Below are positions 20,316-33,114 of a stretch of 61,051 nucleotides of DNA, piece by piece. Location: the NCBI RefSeq assembly GCF_020172085.1, contig NZ_JAIVAT010000012.1, forward strand, positions 1-61,051, in the 5' to 3' direction. The notes under the pieces were generated by a model that was given only the letters and a program-made list of their open reading frames with translations, was not told where the DNA came from and did not search any database. A program made the translations under genes and the position numbers. Every line of letters begins with the position of its first letter. Position 1 is the first letter of the stretch. This stretch comes from Rossellomorea aquimaris (GTDB lineage: Bacteria; Bacillota; Bacilli; Bacillales; Bacillaceae_B).

Positions 20316-20816
20316 ATGAGCAGCATTCTAGATCAAAAGAAACACATCGTTGGAGAAATCTCTGACAAGCTTAAAAACAGTGTATCTACAATCGTTGTAG
20401 ATTACCGTGGCCTAGATGTTTCCGAAGTAACTGAGCTTCGTAAACAACTTCGTGAAGCTGGTATCGACTTCAAAGTGTACAAAAACACGATGGTACGTCG
20501 TGCAGCAGAAGAAGCTGGTCTTGAAGGGTTAAACGAATTCTTAACTGGTCCTAACGCGATTGCGTTCAGTTCAGAAGAAGTAGTTGCACCTGCAAAGATT
20601 CTTAACAGCTTTGCCAAAGAACACGAAGCGCTTGAAATCAAAGCGGGTGTCATCGAAGGAACAATCACTTCAGTTGAGGATGTTAAAGCAATCGCTGAAC
20701 TTCCAAGCCGCGAAGGACTTCTTTCTATGCTACTCAGCGTGCTTCAAGCACCAATGCGCAACTTCGCATTGGCAACAAAAGCCGTTGCAGATCAAAAAGA
20801 AGAGCAAGGCGCGTAA
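20316..20816 (+). CDS. rplJ: 50S ribosomal protein L10
   Basis: A 166-aa stalk-base protein that carries L7/L12 dimers. Recognised by [22 protein letters not shown] (N-terminal RNA-binding part), [10 protein letters not shown] and the C-terminal helices that bind L12 ([21 protein letters not shown]). ATG 20316 is seven bases from GGAGG; ATG 20313 is in frame but too close to the site. It is controlled by the L10 leader. Confidence 0.96.
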   Translation: MSSILDQKKHIVGEISDKLKNSVSTIVVDYRGLDVSEVTELRKQLREAGIDFKVYKNTMVRRAAEEAGLEGLNEFLTGPNAIAFSSEEVVAPAKILNSFAKEHEALEIKAGVIEGTITSVEDVKAIAELPSREGLLSMLLSVLQAPMRNFALATKAVADQKEEQGA

Positions 20817-20875
20817 GTTAAAGCAAGTCGCTTAAATAAAAAATTAAAGCAAGCATAACAAGGAGGAAATTTATA

Positions 20876-21235
20876 ATGTCTAAAGAGCAAATCATTGACG
20901 CGATTAAAGAAATGTCAGTTCTTGAACTAAACGATCTAGTTAAAGCAATCGAAGAAGAATTCGGAGTAACTGCTGCTGCACCTGTAGCTGTAGCTGCTGG
21001 TGGCGCTGACGCTGCTGCAGAAAAAACTGAATTCGACGTAGTTCTTGAGAGCGCTGGTTCTCAAAAAATCAAGGTTATCAAAGTTGTTCGTGAAATCACA
21101 GGTCTTGGCCTTAAAGAAGCGAAAGAAATGGTTGATAACACTCCTAAAGCTCTTAAAGAAGGAGTTTCTAAAGAGGAAGCTGAAGAACTTAAAGCTAAAC
21201 TTGAAGAAGTTGGAGCTGGCGTAGAAGTTAAGTAA
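20876..21235 (+). CDS. rplL: 50S ribosomal protein L7/L12
   Basis: A 119-aa stalk protein that recruits translational GTPases. It has an N-terminal dimerisation domain, an Ala-rich hinge ([18 protein letters not shown]) and the C-terminal domain with [19 protein letters not shown]. It is second in the L10-L12 operon; a terminator follows. Confidence 0.97.
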   Translation: MSKEQIIDAIKEMSVLELNDLVKAIEEEFGVTAAAPVAVAAGGADAAAEKTEFDVVLESAGSQKIKVIKVVREITGLGLKEAKEMVDNTPKALKEGVSKEEAEELKAKLEEVGAGVEVK

Positions 21236-21249
21236 TGATTGTATAGATG

Positions 21250-21279
21250 AAAAGCTCGCTATCGTTGGCGGGCTTTTTT
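21250..21279 (+). terminator. Terminator after rplL
   Basis: AAGCTCGC / GCGGGCTT (one G-U pair) hairpin followed by six T. Read-through into ybxB and rpoB is likely to be partial, as in related operons. Confidence 0.82.
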
Positions 21280-21358
21280 CTTGTCTGGCTTCTGCCATCG
21301 CTTCTTTTGGGGAAGGATGGTTACCAGTCGGGAGGTACCAATGGATGGAGATGATATA

Positions 21359-21967
21359 ATGACTAAACACTATTATTCCCATAAACCTGATGTAGAAAGT
21401 AATCCTCAAACCATCACCTTTCAATTAAGAGGGCATTCATTCCGGTTCAAAACGGATCAGGGTGTCTTCTCGAAAAAGGAAGTGGACTTTGGATCAAGAG
21501 CATTGATTGAAACGTTTGATTTACCTGATGCTAAAGGAGCTTTGCTCGATGTTGGTTGCGGGTATGGACCAATTGGATTGTCACTTGCGAAAGACTTTGG
21601 TGATCGGACGGTCCATATGATTGATGTAAATGAGAGAGCTTTGGCTTTGGCGAAAGAGAATGCTGCTGAGAACAATGTTCAAAACGTCAATATCTATCAA
21701 AGTGACCGATATGCTAAAGTCGTTGAAAGGCAGTTTGCTGCCGTATTAACGAATCCGCCGATACGTGCAGGGAAAGAAACGGTTCATGCGATTCTTGAAG
21801 GGAGTTATGATCATCTGACGGAAAACGGAGAATTGTGGGTCGTTATTCAGAAGAAGCAAGGTGCTCCATCTGCCATTGAAAAAATGGAAACATTGTTTTC
21901 AAATGTAGAAATCGTCGCAAGGAAAAAGGGTTACTACATCTTGAAATCAGTAAAAGAAATCCGTTGA
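21359..21967 (+). CDS. ybxB: YbxB, RsmC-like class I SAM methyltransferase
   Basis: A 202-aa methyltransferase with the SAM-binding motif LLDVGCGYGPIGL, an acidic motif HMIDVNERAL and the N-PP motif TNPPIRAGK, which suggests modification of an exocyclic amine of a nucleic-acid base. The fold resembles 16S rRNA G1207 methyltransferase RsmC, but the target is not shown. ATG 21359 (MTKHYYS) matches homologues; ATG 21341 has a good GGGAGG site and is an alternative adding six residues. It lies between rplL and rpoB, as in other Bacillus. Confidence 0.88.
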   Translation: MTKHYYSHKPDVESNPQTITFQLRGHSFRFKTDQGVFSKKEVDFGSRALIETFDLPDAKGALLDVGCGYGPIGLSLAKDFGDRTVHMIDVNERALALAKENAAENNVQNVNIYQSDRYAKVVERQFAAVLTNPPIRAGKETVHAILEGSYDHLTENGELWVVIQKKQGAPSAIEKMETLFSNVEIVARKKGYYILKSVKEIR

Positions 21968-21992
21968 CGTAGCTAATCTGCTATGATAACAT
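21964..21992 (+). promoter_or_regulatory. rpoB-rpoC promoter
   Basis: TTGACG (21964-21969), 17 bp, TAACAT (21987-21992) with a TGA extension (extended -10). It overlaps the ybxB stop codon and produces a leader of about 200 nt. Confidence 0.75.
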
Positions 21993-22094
21993 TATAAAAT
22001 GCAAAAATATTATTTTCCGGTAATATGTCCATATGTATACATAATGGATAAATTGGAAAAGATTATAAAATAATAGTTCGTCATATGAAAATGA

Positions 22095-22124
22095 GGTTTT
22101 ATCATTAAAACCCTTTTTCTTTTT
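22095..22124 (+). terminator. Attenuator-like terminator in the rpoB leader
   Basis: GGTTTTA-TCAT-TAAAACC followed by CTTTTTCTTTTTG. It is about 95 nt into the presumed rpoB transcript and 75 bp before the start codon, so it could attenuate RNA polymerase synthesis. Confidence 0.7.
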
Positions 22125-22200
22125 GTCTTGTGTAGAGTAGAATTTCCTACTTTAAGACATATAGACACAACCAAAACGCTTGATTTGAGGGGTGAATCAG

Positions 22201-25200
22201 TTGACAGGTCAACTAGTTCAGTATGGACGACACCGCCAACGCAGAAGTTTTGCGCGTATCAGTGAAGTTTTAGAATTGCCGAATCTAATCGAAATTCAAA
22301 CTTCCTCGTATCAATGGTTTCTTGATGAGGGGTTAAGAGAAATGTTCCGTGACATTTCTCCGATTGAGGACTTCACTGGTAATCTCTCTTTAGAATTTAT
22401 TGATTATAGTCTAGGAGAGCCAAAGTACTCGGTGGAAGAATCAAAGGAAAGAGATGTAACTTACTCTGCACCACTTAGAGTGAAAGTCCGTCTTGTGAAT
22501 AAGGAAACAGGAGAAGTAAAGGATCAAGACGTATTTATGGGTGATTTCCCATTAATGACAGACACAGGTACTTTTGTCATTAATGGTGCTGAGCGCGTTA
22601 TCGTTTCTCAGTTAGTACGTTCACCTAGTGTTTACTTTAGTGGAAAAGTAGATAAGAACGGAAAGAAAGGGTTTACTGCTACCGTTATACCAAACCGCGG
22701 AGCTTGGCTTGAGTATGAAACAGATGCAAAAGATGTTGTATATGTGCGAATTGATCGAACTCGCAAACTACCGGTAACGGTTCTTTTACGTGCCCTTGGG
22801 TTTGGCTCTGATCAAGAAATCATCGATTTGATCGGTGATAATGAGTACATTCGTAACACGCTCGAGAAAGACAACACGGAAGGTATCGACAAGGCATTGC
22901 TCGAGATTTATGAGCGTCTACGTCCGGGAGAGCCTCCTACTGTAGAAAATGCTAAAAGTTTACTCGTTTCTCGTTTCTTTGATCCTAAGCGTTATGACTT
23001 AGCAAACGTTGGACGTTACAAAATGAACAAAAAGCTTCACATTAAGAACCGTTTATTCGGTCAAACTCTAGCAGAAACTCTAGCAGATCCGGAAACGGGC
23101 GAGATTCTGGCAGAGAAGGGCACGGTTCTTGACCGTCGCGCCCTGGATAAGATCATTCCTTATCTGGAAAACGGCATTGGTTTCAAAAATTACCAACAGT
23201 CCGGCGGCGTATTAGAGGAAGATGTCGTTCTTCAATCTATCAAAATCTATTCTCCTAACGAAGAGGGAGAATTTGAAATTAACGTAATTAGCAATGCGTA
23301 TGTTGAGGAAGAGGTTAAGTACATTACACCTGCTGATATCATCTCTTCTATTTCTTACTTCTTTAACTTATTACATGGAGTAGGACTGACGGATGATATT
23401 GACCATTTAGGAAACCGTCGTTTACGTTCGGTTGGTGAATTACTGCAAAACCAATTCCGTATCGGTTTATCACGTATGGAGCGTGTTGTTCGTGAAAGAA
23501 TGTCGATTCAGGACACCAATACCATCACGCCTCAGCAACTGATTAACATTCGCCCTGTTATTGCATCAATTAAAGAGTTCTTTGGAAGCTCTCAATTGTC
23601 TCAATTCATGGACCAAACGAATCCTCTTGCAGAATTAACGCACAAACGTCGTCTTTCTGCTTTAGGGCCTGGTGGATTAACTCGTGAACGTGCCGGTTTC
23701 GAAGTACGTGACGTTCATTACTCCCACTATGGTCGTATGTGTCCGATTGAAACGCCTGAGGGACCGAATATCGGACTCATCAACTCACTTTCATCGTTTG
23801 CGAAAGTGAATAAATTCGGCTTTATTGAAACGCCGTATCGTCGTGTCGACCCTGATACAGGGAAGGTAACCGATCGCATCGATTACCTGACAGCGGACGA
23901 AGAGGATAACTATGTAGTGGCTCAAGCGAACGCGCGTCTTGGAGAAGACGGGGAGTTCCTTGATGAAGAAGTCATCGCTCGTTTCCGTGGAGAGAACACG
24001 GTCATCAAGCGTGAGCGTCTTGACTACATGGATGTATCTCCTAAGCAAGTAGTATCAGCTGCGACGGCATGTATCCCGTTCTTAGAAAACGATGACTCCA
24101 ACCGTGCTCTAATGGGAGCGAACATGCAACGTCAAGCGGTACCTTTGATGAACCCGGAATCACCGATCGTCGGAACAGGTATGGAACACGTATCTGCGAA
24201 AGACTCCGGTGCAGCCGTGATCTGTAAGTATGAAGGTATCGTGGAAAAGGTTGAAGCGAAACAAGTTTGGGTACGACGTGTGAAAGAAATCGATGGTCAG
24301 GAAGTAAAAGGTGACCTCGATAAATACCGTATGCAAAAATTCATCCGTTCTAACCAGGGAACATGTTACAACCAGCGTCCGATCGTAAGTGAAGGAGACC
24401 GTGTAGTAAAAGGAGAGATCCTTGCTGATGGCCCTTCAATGGAAAAAGGAGAACTAGCCTTAGGACGTAACGTAATGGTTGGGTTCATGACTTGGGACGG
24501 TTACAACTATGAAGATGCGATCATCATGAGTGAACGTCTTGTGAAAGACGATGTATACACTTCTATTCATATTGAAGAATATGAGTCTGAATCTCGTGAT
24601 ACGAAATTAGGGCCTGAAGAAATCACTCGTGATATTCCAAACGTTGGTGAAGATGCGCTTCGCAATCTTGATGAGCGTGGGATCATCCGCATCGGTGCTG
24701 AAGTGAAAGACGGGGACTTGCTCGTTGGTAAAGTAACGCCTAAAGGTGTAACAGAGCTAACGGCGGAAGAACGCTTATTACATGCAATCTTCGGAGAGAA
24801 GGCTCGTGAAGTTCGGGATACATCCCTTCGTGTACCACATGGTGGTGGCGGAATCATCCTTGATGTGAAAGTCTTCAACCGTGAAGATGGAGACGAATTA
24901 CCACCAGGTGTGAATCAGCTGGTACGTGTCTACATCGTTCAGAAACGTAAGATTTCTGAAGGGGACAAAATGGCTGGTCGTCATGGTAACAAAGGTGTTA
25001 TCTCAAGAATCCTGCCTGAAGAAGACATGCCGTTCTTACCGGACGGTACACCGATCGATATCATGCTTAACCCATTAGGGGTACCATCACGTATGAATAT
25101 AGGACAGGTGCTTGAGCTTCACTTAGGTATGGCAGCAAGATACCTTGGCATTCATGTCGCTTCACCAGTATTTGACGGAGCACGTGAGGAAGATGTCTGG

Positions 25201-25758
25201 GCAACCATTGAAGAAGCGGGTATGGCACGTGATGCCAAAACGGTTCTATACGATGGTCGAACAGGTGAACCGTTTGATAACCGTGTATCAGTAGGGATCA
25301 TGTATATGATTAAACTGGCTCACATGGTTGATGACAAACTTCACGCACGTTCAACGGGTCCTTACTCACTTGTTACGCAGCAGCCTCTTGGAGGTAAAGC
25401 CCAATTCGGTGGACAGCGTTTCGGTGAGATGGAGGTATGGGCACTTGAAGCTTATGGTGCTGCTTACACTCTACAAGAAATTCTAACAGTTAAGTCTGAT
25501 GACGTTGTGGGTCGTGTGAAAACATACGAAGCCATCGTCAAAGGTGAAAACGTTCCTGAACCTGGTGTTCCGGAATCATTCAAAGTTCTGATCAAAGAGC
25601 TCCAAAGTTTAGGTATGGATGTTAAGATCCTCTCCAGTAACGAAGAAGAAATCGAAATGCGTGACCTAGAGGATGAAGAAGAAGTACAACAAGCAGACAC
25701 GCTAAATATCTCTGAATCTAATGCACAAGAATCCGAGACAGTTGGGTCGAAAGAATAA
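22201..25758 (+). CDS. rpoB: DNA-directed RNA polymerase subunit beta
   Basis: The 1185-aa beta subunit of RNA polymerase. It contains the rifampicin-pocket cluster ([20 protein letters not shown], then [10 protein letters not shown]) in its wild-type, drug-sensitive form, the [13 protein letters not shown] active-site block, and the C-terminal [12 protein letters not shown] and [17 protein letters not shown] regions. The acidic tail is variable. The start is TTG 22201 (MTGQLVQYG), seven bases after GAGGGGTG, as in B. subtilis; the GTG at 22192 overlaps that site. Confidence 0.98.
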   Translation: MTGQLVQYGRHRQRRSFARISEVLELPNLIEIQTSSYQWFLDEGLREMFRDISPIEDFTGNLSLEFIDYSLGEPKYSVEESKERDVTYSAPLRVKVRLVNKETGEVKDQDVFMGDFPLMTDTGTFVINGAERVIVSQLVRSPSVYFSGKVDKNGKKGFTATVIPNRGAWLEYETDAKDVVYVRIDRTRKLPVTVLLRALGFGSDQEIIDLIGDNEYIRNTLEKDNTEGIDKALLEIYERLRPGEPPTVENAKSLLVSRFFDPKRYDLANVGRYKMNKKLHIKNRLFGQTLAETLADPETGEILAEKGTVLDRRALDKIIPYLENGIGFKNYQQSGGVLEEDVVLQSIKIYSPNEEGEFEINVISNAYVEEEVKYITPADIISSISYFFNLLHGVGLTDDIDHLGNRRLRSVGELLQNQFRIGLSRMERVVRERMSIQDTNTITPQQLINIRPVIASIKEFFGSSQLSQFMDQTNPLAELTHKRRLSALGPGGLTRERAGFEVRDVHYSHYGRMCPIETPEGPNIGLINSLSSFAKVNKFGFIETPYRRVDPDTGKVTDRIDYLTADEEDNYVVAQANARLGEDGEFLDEEVIARFRGENTVIKRERLDYMDVSPKQVVSAATACIPFLENDDSNRALMGANMQRQAVPLMNPESPIVGTGMEHVSAKDSGAAVICKYEGIVEKVEAKQVWVRRVKEIDGQEVKGDLDKYRMQKFIRSNQGTCYNQRPIVSEGDRVVKGEILADGPSMEKGELALGRNVMVGFMTWDGYNYEDAIIMSERLVKDDVYTSIHIEEYESESRDTKLGPEEITRDIPNVGEDALRNLDERGIIRIGAEVKDGDLLVGKVTPKGVTELTAEERLLHAIFGEKAREVRDTSLRVPHGGGGIILDVKVFNREDGDELPPGVNQLVRVYIVQKRKISEGDKMAGRHGNKGVISRILPEEDMPFLPDGTPIDIMLNPLGVPSRMNIGQVLELHLGMAARYLGIHVASPVFDGAREEDVWATIEEAGMARDAKTVLYDGRTGEPFDNRVSVGIMYMIKLAHMVDDKLHARSTGPYSLVTQQPLGGKAQFGGQRFGEMEVWALEAYGAAYTLQEILTVKSDDVVGRVKTYEAIVKGENVPEPGVPESFKVLIKELQSLGMDVKILSSNEEEIEMRDLEDEEEVQQADTLNISESNAQESETVGSKE

Positions 25759-25809
25759 ATTTAGAGCAATTAGGGTTAGAGCCTGTAGATTAAAAGGGAG
25801 GTAGGCCCC

Positions 25810-28800
25810 TTGCTAGATGTAAATAATTTTGAGTATATGAAAATTGGTTTAGCTTCCCCCGATAAGATCCGTTCATGGTCTTTCGGGGAAGTTAAAAAGC
25901 CCGAAACGATCAACTATCGTACGTTAAAACCAGAAAAAGATGGTTTGTTCTGTGAACGAATCTTCGGTCCAACGAAGGACTGGGAATGTCACTGTGGGAA
26001 ATACAAACGTGTCCGTTATAAGGGCGTTGTTTGTGACCGCTGTGGTGTTGAAGTAACAAAGGCGAAAGTCCGTCGTGAACGTATGGGTCACATCGAACTT
26101 GCTGCCCCTGTATCTCATATCTGGTACTTCAAAGGAATTCCAAGCCGTATGGGTCTTGTTTTAGACATGTCCCCACGTGCTTTGGAAGAAGTCATCTACT
26201 TCGCTTCTTATGTAGTAACAGAACCTGGTGACACGGCTCTTGAAAGAAAACAACTTCTTTCTGAAAAAGAGTACCGTGCGTACCGTGAGAAATACGGAGT
26301 GAAATTCCAAGCTGCAATGGGAGCTGAAGCGATTAAAAAGCTTCTGCAGGACATTGACCTGGATAAAGAAGCTGATTTCCTTAAAGAAGAATTGAAAACA
26401 GCTCAAGGTCAACGCCGTACCCGTGCAATCAAACGATTAGAAGTAGTGGAATCGTTCAGGAACTCAGGAAATGATCCGGATTGGATGATTCTTGACGTAC
26501 TACCTGTCATTCCTCCAGAGCTTCGCCCGATGGTTCAACTTGACGGTGGACGCTTTGCCACTTCCGACCTGAATGATTTATACCGTCGTGTTATTAACCG
26601 TAATAACCGTCTTAAGCGTTTATTGGACCTTGGTGCTCCAAGCATCATCGTTCAAAATGAGAAGCGTATGCTTCAAGAAGCGGTTGATGCTTTAATTGAT
26701 AATGGTCGTCGCGGCCGTCCTGTTACAGGGCCTGGTAACCGTCCATTAAAATCCCTTTCACATATGCTTAAAGGGAAGCAAGGTCGTTTCCGTCAGAACC
26801 TTCTTGGTAAACGTGTCGACTATTCCGGTCGTTCTGTAATCGTTGTTGGTCCTAACCTTAAGATGTACCAATGTGGTCTTCCTAAAGAAATGGCTCTTGA
26901 GTTATTCAAACCATTTGTGATGAAAGAGCTCGTTGAAAAAGGGTTGGCACACAACATTAAGAGTGCGAAACGTAAGATCGAACGCGTACAGCCGGAAGTA
27001 TGGGATGTATTAGAAGGGGTTATCAAGGAACATCCAGTTCTATTAAACCGTGCCCCTACTCTTCACAGACTTGGTATCCAAGCATTTGAACCAACTCTTG
27101 TTGAAGGAAGAGCGATCCGTCTTCATCCACTTGTATGTACAGCATACAACGCGGATTTCGATGGTGACCAAATGGCGGTTCACGTACCACTATCTTCTGA
27201 AGCTCAGGCTGAAGCACGCATGCTGATGCTTGCTGCTCAAAACATCCTAAATCCGAAAGACGGTAAACCGGTTGTTACTCCGTCCCAGGATATGGTACTA
27301 GGTAACTATTACCTGACACTTGAACGTGAAAATGCTGTTGGTGAAGGAATGATTTTCAACGATGCAAATGAAGTCATCCTTGCATATCAAAACGGTTATG
27401 TACACTTGCATACCCGAATTGCGATCCATGCAAGCACCATCAATAATAAAACGTTCACTGATAAGCAAAATAAACAATTACTATTAACTACGGTAGGTAA
27501 AGTGATCTTTAATGAAATCTTACCTGATACATTCCCGTTCATTAATGAGCCAACAAGAACGAACTTGGAAGTTGCAACTCCTGAGAACTACTTTGTTGAT
27601 CCATCGACGGACGTTAAGGAAGTATTCCAAAATCGTGAGTTAATTAACCCATTCAAAAAAGGCTTCTTAGGGAATATCATTGCGGAAGTATTCAAGAAGT
27701 TTGCCATCACTGAGACATCTCGTATGCTTGATAAGATGAAGGACCTTGGATTTAAATTCTCTACGAAAGCCGGTATTACAGTAGGTATCGCTGATATCGT
27801 TGTACTAGCGGAAAAAGAGGAAATCCTGATTGAAGCCCAAAGTAAGGTAGACAACGTATTAAAGCAATTTAAACGTGGTCTCATTACAGAAGATGAAAGA
27901 TATGATCGTGTCATCTCCATCTGGAGTGCTGCGAAAGATACGATTCAAGGCAAGTTAATGGCTACATTGGATAAACGCAACCCGATCTTCATGATGAGTG
28001 ACTCAGGTGCCCGTGGTAACGCATCTAACTTCACTCAGCTTGCCGGTATGCGTGGACTGATGGCCAACCCGGCTGGTCGTATCATCGAGTTACCGATCAA
28101 ATCAAGTTTCCGTGAAGGTCTGACGGTTCTTGAATACTTCATCTCTACACACGGTGCCCGTAAAGGTCTTGCCGATACAGCACTGAAAACAGCTGACTCA
28201 GGTTACTTGACACGTCGACTTGTTGACGTTGCCCAGGACGTTATCGTTCGTGAAGAAGACTGTGGAACGGACAGAGGCTTACTTGTAGGCTCCATTAAAG
28301 AGGGTACCGAAATCATCGAGCCCCTTGAAGAACGTTTACTTGGTCGTTATTCACGCAAAACATTGCGTCACCCTGAGACAGATGAAATCATCATCACAGA
28401 AAATCAGTTGATCACAGAAGATCTGGCTAAGACGATCATTGATGCTGGTGTCGAACATGTTTCGATCCGTTCTGCCTTCACATGTAACACAAGACACGGT
28501 GTGTGTGAAAAATGTTACGGAACAAACCTTGCAACAGGTCAAAAAGTCGAAGTCGGGGAAGCTGTCGGTATCATCGCTGCTCAATCCATCGGGGAACCGG
28601 GTACACAGTTAACGATGCGTACGTTCCATACAGGTGGGGTTGCAGGAGACGATATCACTCAAGGTTTACCGCGTATCCAAGAGATCTTCGAAGCGCGTAA
28701 CCCGAAAGGTCAAGCTGTCATTTCTGAAATTGATGGTGTGATCACTTCCATCAGTGAAGGGAAAGATCGTCAGTACGAAATTACCGTACAAGGTGATGTG

Positions 28801-29409
28801 GAAACGAGAAGTTACACAGCTCCTTACACAGCGCGCCTGAAGTTCGCTGTGAACGATAAAGTCGCACGCGGTCAGGAAATCACTGAAGGTTCGATCGATC
28901 CTAAAGAACTCCTAAAAGTCCGTGATGTGTCTGCTGTTCAAGAATACTTGCTGCGTGAGGTACAAAAAGTATACCGTATGCAAGGGGTTGAAATCGGCGA
29001 CAAACACGTTGAGGTTATGGTTCGTCAAATGCTTCGTAAAGTTCGTGTCATCGATGCCGGTGAATCTGAGGTACTTCCGGGTACTCTTATGGATATTCAT
29101 CAGTTCAGAGATGCGAATGAAAAAGCATTATTCGGCGGTAAGCTTCCAGCAACAGGACGCCCTGTATTGCTTGGAATCACAAAAGCTTCACTTGAAACGG
29201 ATTCCTTCTTATCCGCGGCATCATTCCAGGAAACAACTCGTGTGTTAACGGACGCTGCGATTAAAGGAAAACGTGATGAGTTACTAGGATTGAAAGAGAA
29301 TGTTATCATTGGTAAACTGGTCCCTGCCGGTACAGGTATGCAACGTTACCGCAAGGCAGAGCCGGTCTTAGCAGAGGATACTAATGAAGAAACAGTAACA
29401 GTAGAGTAA
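25810..29409 (+). CDS. rpoC: DNA-directed RNA polymerase subunit beta'
   Basis: The 1199-aa catalytic subunit. An N-terminal zinc finger ([20 protein letters not shown]) is followed by the magnesium-binding NADFDGDQM motif with D449, D451 and D453, the bridge-helix and trigger-loop region ([17 protein letters not shown]) and a second C4 zinc site ([13 protein letters not shown]). The start is TTG 25810, after GGGAGG. There is no large insertion and no break. It is co-transcribed with rpoB. Confidence 0.98.
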   Translation: MLDVNNFEYMKIGLASPDKIRSWSFGEVKKPETINYRTLKPEKDGLFCERIFGPTKDWECHCGKYKRVRYKGVVCDRCGVEVTKAKVRRERMGHIELAAPVSHIWYFKGIPSRMGLVLDMSPRALEEVIYFASYVVTEPGDTALERKQLLSEKEYRAYREKYGVKFQAAMGAEAIKKLLQDIDLDKEADFLKEELKTAQGQRRTRAIKRLEVVESFRNSGNDPDWMILDVLPVIPPELRPMVQLDGGRFATSDLNDLYRRVINRNNRLKRLLDLGAPSIIVQNEKRMLQEAVDALIDNGRRGRPVTGPGNRPLKSLSHMLKGKQGRFRQNLLGKRVDYSGRSVIVVGPNLKMYQCGLPKEMALELFKPFVMKELVEKGLAHNIKSAKRKIERVQPEVWDVLEGVIKEHPVLLNRAPTLHRLGIQAFEPTLVEGRAIRLHPLVCTAYNADFDGDQMAVHVPLSSEAQAEARMLMLAAQNILNPKDGKPVVTPSQDMVLGNYYLTLERENAVGEGMIFNDANEVILAYQNGYVHLHTRIAIHASTINNKTFTDKQNKQLLLTTVGKVIFNEILPDTFPFINEPTRTNLEVATPENYFVDPSTDVKEVFQNRELINPFKKGFLGNIIAEVFKKFAITETSRMLDKMKDLGFKFSTKAGITVGIADIVVLAEKEEILIEAQSKVDNVLKQFKRGLITEDERYDRVISIWSAAKDTIQGKLMATLDKRNPIFMMSDSGARGNASNFTQLAGMRGLMANPAGRIIELPIKSSFREGLTVLEYFISTHGARKGLADTALKTADSGYLTRRLVDVAQDVIVREEDCGTDRGLLVGSIKEGTEIIEPLEERLLGRYSRKTLRHPETDEIIITENQLITEDLAKTIIDAGVEHVSIRSAFTCNTRHGVCEKCYGTNLATGQKVEVGEAVGIIAAQSIGEPGTQLTMRTFHTGGVAGDDITQGLPRIQEIFEARNPKGQAVISEIDGVITSISEGKDRQYEITVQGDVETRSYTAPYTARLKFAVNDKVARGQEITEGSIDPKELLKVRDVSAVQEYLLREVQKVYRMQGVEIGDKHVEVMVRQMLRKVRVIDAGESEVLPGTLMDIHQFRDANEKALFGGKLPATGRPVLLGITKASLETDSFLSAASFQETTRVLTDAAIKGKRDELLGLKENVIIGKLVPAGTGMQRYRKAEPVLAEDTNEETVTVE

Positions 29410-29417
29410 TCTATTTA

Positions 29418-29475
29418 GGCTAACTCTTAGGCGGGTTTGATTGCTCAAACAACAGTCTTAAGAGTTAGCTTTTAT
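29418..29475 (+). terminator. Terminator after rpoC
   Basis: GGCTAACTCTTA pairs with TAAGAGTTAGC(T) around a 26-nt insert that itself can pair (GTTTGA / TCAAAC), followed by TTTTATAAATC. The T run is short, so termination may be incomplete. Confidence 0.7.
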
Positions 29476-29493
29476 AAATCTTTTAAATCTATG

Positions 29494-29522
29494 TTGACAT
29501 AGAGATTTTAAGATGATAATAT
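29494..29522 (+). promoter_or_regulatory. Promoter of the str operon (ybxF-rpsL)
   Basis: TTGACA (29494-29499), 17 bp, TAATAT (29517-29522). GATAAT (29515-29520) at 15 bp is a less likely -10. Confidence 0.7.
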
Positions 29523-29569
29523 ATTCAAGGTTGCTCCTATTAATAACCTGTTACTTTGGAGGATATGAA

Positions 29570-29818
29570 ATGTCTTATGAAAAAGTAGCGCAGGCTAAAG
29601 AAATTATTGTAGGAACAAAGCAAGCAGTGAAAGCTCTGAAAACAGGTCATGTACTCGAAGTAGTCATTGCGGAAGATGCTGATCCCAAAGTTACTGCGAA
29701 AGTAGTTCAGGCCGCGATTGATCTTAATGTATCGGTTAACAAAGTGGATTCAATGAAGAAACTTGGTAAATCGTGCGGAATAGATGTTGGAGCAGCAGCT
29801 GTTGCGATTATACAGTAA
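29570..29818 (+). CDS. rplGB: L7Ae-family kink-turn RNA-binding protein (YbxF/RplGB)
   Basis: An 82-aa protein of the L7Ae/L30e fold; B. subtilis YbxF binds kink-turn RNA. It shows the family signature [19 protein letters not shown] and the conserved [18 protein letters not shown] end. ATG 29570 follows TTTGGAGG; an upstream in-frame ATG at 29513 lies in the promoter and is rejected. It is first in the str operon, before rpsL. Confidence 0.93.
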   Translation: MSYEKVAQAKEIIVGTKQAVKALKTGHVLEVVIAEDADPKVTAKVVQAAIDLNVSVNKVDSMKKLGKSCGIDVGAAAVAIIQ

Positions 29819-30340
<522 letters not shown>

Positions 30341-30384
30341 TAAAACAACTATAAATTCATTTCTCGTTGAAAGGAGGAAATCAC

Positions 30385-30855
30385 ATGCCACGTAAAGGTC
30401 CTGTAGCAAAAAGAGACGTTTTACCTGATCCAATGTACAATTCTAAACTAGTTACTCGTTTAATCAACAAAATCATGATTGACGGTAAAAGAGGTAAAGC
30501 TCAAAAGAAATTATACGCAGCGTTTGATATCATTAGCGAGCGTTCAGGTAAAGATGCAATGGAAGTATTCGATGCAGCTTTAAAAAATATCATGCCGGTA
30601 TTAGAAGTAAAAGCTCGTCGTGTAGGTGGTTCAAACTATCAAGTACCTGTAGAGGTGCGTCCAGAGCGTCGTACTACATTAGGTCTTCGTTGGTTAGTAA
30701 ACTACTCTCGTCTTCGCGGTGAGAAGACTATGGAAGAGCGTTTAGCTAACGAAATTCTTGATGCAGCTAACAACACTGGTGCTTCTGTCAAGAAGCGTGA
30801 AGATACACATAAGATGGCTGAAGCGAACAAAGCGTTTGCTCACTATCGTTGGTAA
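30385..30855 (+). CDS. rpsG: 30S ribosomal protein S7
   Basis: A 156-aa primary assembly protein of the 30S head. It has the [15 protein letters not shown] start, [20 protein letters not shown] and the C-terminal [18 protein letters not shown] 30385 follows AAAGGAGG. In enterobacteria S7 represses the str operon; no such site is obvious here. Confidence 0.97.
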   Translation: MPRKGPVAKRDVLPDPMYNSKLVTRLINKIMIDGKRGKAQKKLYAAFDIISERSGKDAMEVFDAALKNIMPVLEVKARRVGGSNYQVPVEVRPERRTTLGLRWLVNYSRLRGEKTMEERLANEILDAANNTGASVKKREDTHKMAEANKAFAHYRW

Positions 30856-30906
30856 TCTGACCTTAAACAAACAAATTATTCTTATATAAGGAAGGAGAAA
30901 TACCGC

Positions 30907-32985
30907 ATGCCTAGAGAGTTCTCCTTAGAAAACACTCGTAATATCGGTATCATGGCTCACATCGATGCTGGTAAAACAACTGCAACTGAGCGTATCCTAT
31001 TTTATACAGGTCGTATCCATAAAATTGGAGAAACTCACGAAGGTGCTTCTCAAATGGACTGGATGGAGCAAGAGCAAGAACGTGGTATCACAATCACTTC
31101 TGCTGCGACAACAGCTCAATGGAAAGGCCATCGTATTAACATCATCGATACTCCAGGACACGTAGACTTCACTGTTGAAGTTGAGCGTTCCCTGCGTGTA
31201 CTTGATGGTGCAGTAGCAGTACTTGATGCTCAATCTGGTGTTGAGCCTCAAACTGAAACTGTTTGGCGCCAAGCAACAACATACGGTGTTCCGCGTGTTG
31301 TGTTCGTTAACAAAATGGACAAAATCGGTGCTGACTTCCTTTACTCTGTAGGTACACTACATGAGCGTCTACAAGCTAATGCACATCCAATTCAGCTTCC
31401 AATCGGTGCTGAAGATGACTTCGAAGGAATCATCGACTTAGTGGAAATGAGAGCTTATTTCTATGAAGATGACCTTGGAACTCGCGCAGAAGCTCGTGAC
31501 ATTCCTGAAGAGTACAAAGATCAAGCTGAAGAATACCGCGGAAAGCTAATTGAAGCAGTATCTGAACTTGATGAAGAGCTTATGATGAAGTACTTAGAAG
31601 GTGAAGAACTTTCTAACGAAGAAATCAAAGCTGCTATCCGTGCGGCTACACTAACTGTTGAGTTCTACCCAGTGGTTTGTGGATCTGCATTCAAAAACAA
31701 AGGGGTTCAATTACTAATTGACTCAGTTATTGACTATCTTCCAGCGCCAACAGACGTTGAAGATATCAAAGGTTTTGTACCTGAAACAGAAGAAGAAGTG
31801 ACTCGTCCATCTTCAGACGAAGCTCCATTCTCTGCTTTGGCGTTCAAAGTTGCAACTGACCCTTATGTTGGTAAATTAACATTCTTCCGTGTTTACTCTG
31901 GTGTACTTGAATCAGGTTCTTACGTAAGAAACTCTTCTAAAGGAAAACGTGAACGTGTAGGTCGTATCCTGCAAATGCACGCTAACTCCCGTGAAGAAAT
32001 CTCCCAAGTGTATGCTGGGGATATCGCAGCAGCGGTTGGTCTGAAAGATACTAGTACTGGAGATACACTATGTGATGAAAAGAACCTTGTTATCTTAGAA
32101 TCAATGGTATTCCCAGAGCCGGTTATCTCTCTATCTGTTGAGCCTAAATCTAAGGCTGACCAAGATAAAATGACAACTGCTCTACAAAAACTACAAGAGG
32201 AAGATCCAACATTCCGTGCGCATACTGACCAGGAAACTGGACAGGTTATCATCGCCGGTATGGGTGAGCTTCACTTAGATATCATCGTTGACCGTATGAA
32301 ACGTGAATTCAAAGTAGAAGCAAACGTAGGTGCTCCTCAAGTATCTTACCGCGAAACTTTCCGTGATACGGCTAAAGTTGAAGGTAAGTTTGCTCGTCAA
32401 TCAGGTGGACGTGGACAATTCGGACACGTTTGGATTGAATTCGCGCCTAACGAAGAAGGTAAAGGATTCGAATTCGAAAACGGTATCGTCGGTGGGGTTG
32501 TTCCTCGTGAATACATTCCTGCAGTACAAGCCGGTCTACAAGATGCTCTTGAAAACGGAGTATTAGCTGGATTCCCACTTGTTGATGTTAAAGCAAGATT
32601 ATTCGATGGTTCATACCATGACGTCGACTCATCTGAGATGGCGTTCAAAATCGCTGCATCAATGGCCCTTAAGAATGCTGCTTCTAAATGTAAGCCGGTT
32701 ATCCTTGAGCCAATGATGAAGGTTGAGGTTGTTATCCCTGAGGAATACCTTGGAGATATCATGGGTGACGTTACTTCACGTCGTGGACGCGTAGAAGGTA
32801 TGGAAGCACGCGGTAACGCTCAAGTCGTTAAAGCGTTCGTACCTCTATCAGAAATGTTTGGATATGCAACTTCATTACGTTCTAACACACAAGGACGTGG
32901 AACATACTCCATGCACTTCGATCACTACGAAGAAGTACCTAAGTCGATTTCTGAAGAAATCATCAAAAAAAATAAAGGTGAATAA
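30907..32985 (+). CDS. fusA: Elongation factor G
   Basis: A 692-aa translational GTPase that drives translocation. G1 AHIDAGKTT, the switch region ([11 protein letters not shown]), G3 DTPGHVD and G4 NKMD are all present, followed by domains II to V. There is no insertion and no obvious fusidic-acid resistance change that I can assign by eye. It lies between rpsG and tuf. Confidence 0.98.
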   Translation: MPREFSLENTRNIGIMAHIDAGKTTATERILFYTGRIHKIGETHEGASQMDWMEQEQERGITITSAATTAQWKGHRINIIDTPGHVDFTVEVERSLRVLDGAVAVLDAQSGVEPQTETVWRQATTYGVPRVVFVNKMDKIGADFLYSVGTLHERLQANAHPIQLPIGAEDDFEGIIDLVEMRAYFYEDDLGTRAEARDIPEEYKDQAEEYRGKLIEAVSELDEELMMKYLEGEELSNEEIKAAIRAATLTVEFYPVVCGSAFKNKGVQLLIDSVIDYLPAPTDVEDIKGFVPETEEEVTRPSSDEAPFSALAFKVATDPYVGKLTFFRVYSGVLESGSYVRNSSKGKRERVGRILQMHANSREEISQVYAGDIAAAVGLKDTSTGDTLCDEKNLVILESMVFPEPVISLSVEPKSKADQDKMTTALQKLQEEDPTFRAHTDQETGQVIIAGMGELHLDIIVDRMKREFKVEANVGAPQVSYRETFRDTAKVEGKFARQSGGRGQFGHVWIEFAPNEEGKGFEFENGIVGGVVPREYIPAVQAGLQDALENGVLAGFPLVDVKARLFDGSYHDVDSSEMAFKIAASMALKNAASKCKPVILEPMMKVEVVIPEEYLGDIMGDVTSRRGRVEGMEARGNAQVVKAFVPLSEMFGYATSLRSNTQGRGTYSMHFDHYEEVPKSISEEIIKKNKGE

Positions 32986-33014
32986 TTGATTTATTCGCTT
33001 TTATAAAGTATAAA
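32986..33014 (+). promoter_or_regulatory. tuf promoter
   Basis: TTGATT (32986-32991), 17 bp, TATAAA (33009-33014), starting right after the fusA stop. It gives EF-Tu a supply independent of the str operon. Confidence 0.65.
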
Positions 33015-33033
33015 TACTAGTGTAAGCAATTGG

Positions 33034-33068
33034 TGTTTCAGGGGTGGTTTCGCACGATCTCTGAAACA
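33034..33068 (+). other. Hairpin in the tuf leader
   Basis: TGTTTCAG and CTGAAACA form eight perfect pairs around a 19-nt loop that can pair further (GTG / CAC). No T run follows. It lies in the 5' untranslated leader of tuf and may affect stability. Confidence 0.55.
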
Positions 33069-33114
33069 TCCCAAAATATACTTATTTTCTTTAAAATTAA
33101 AGGAGGATTTTCAA

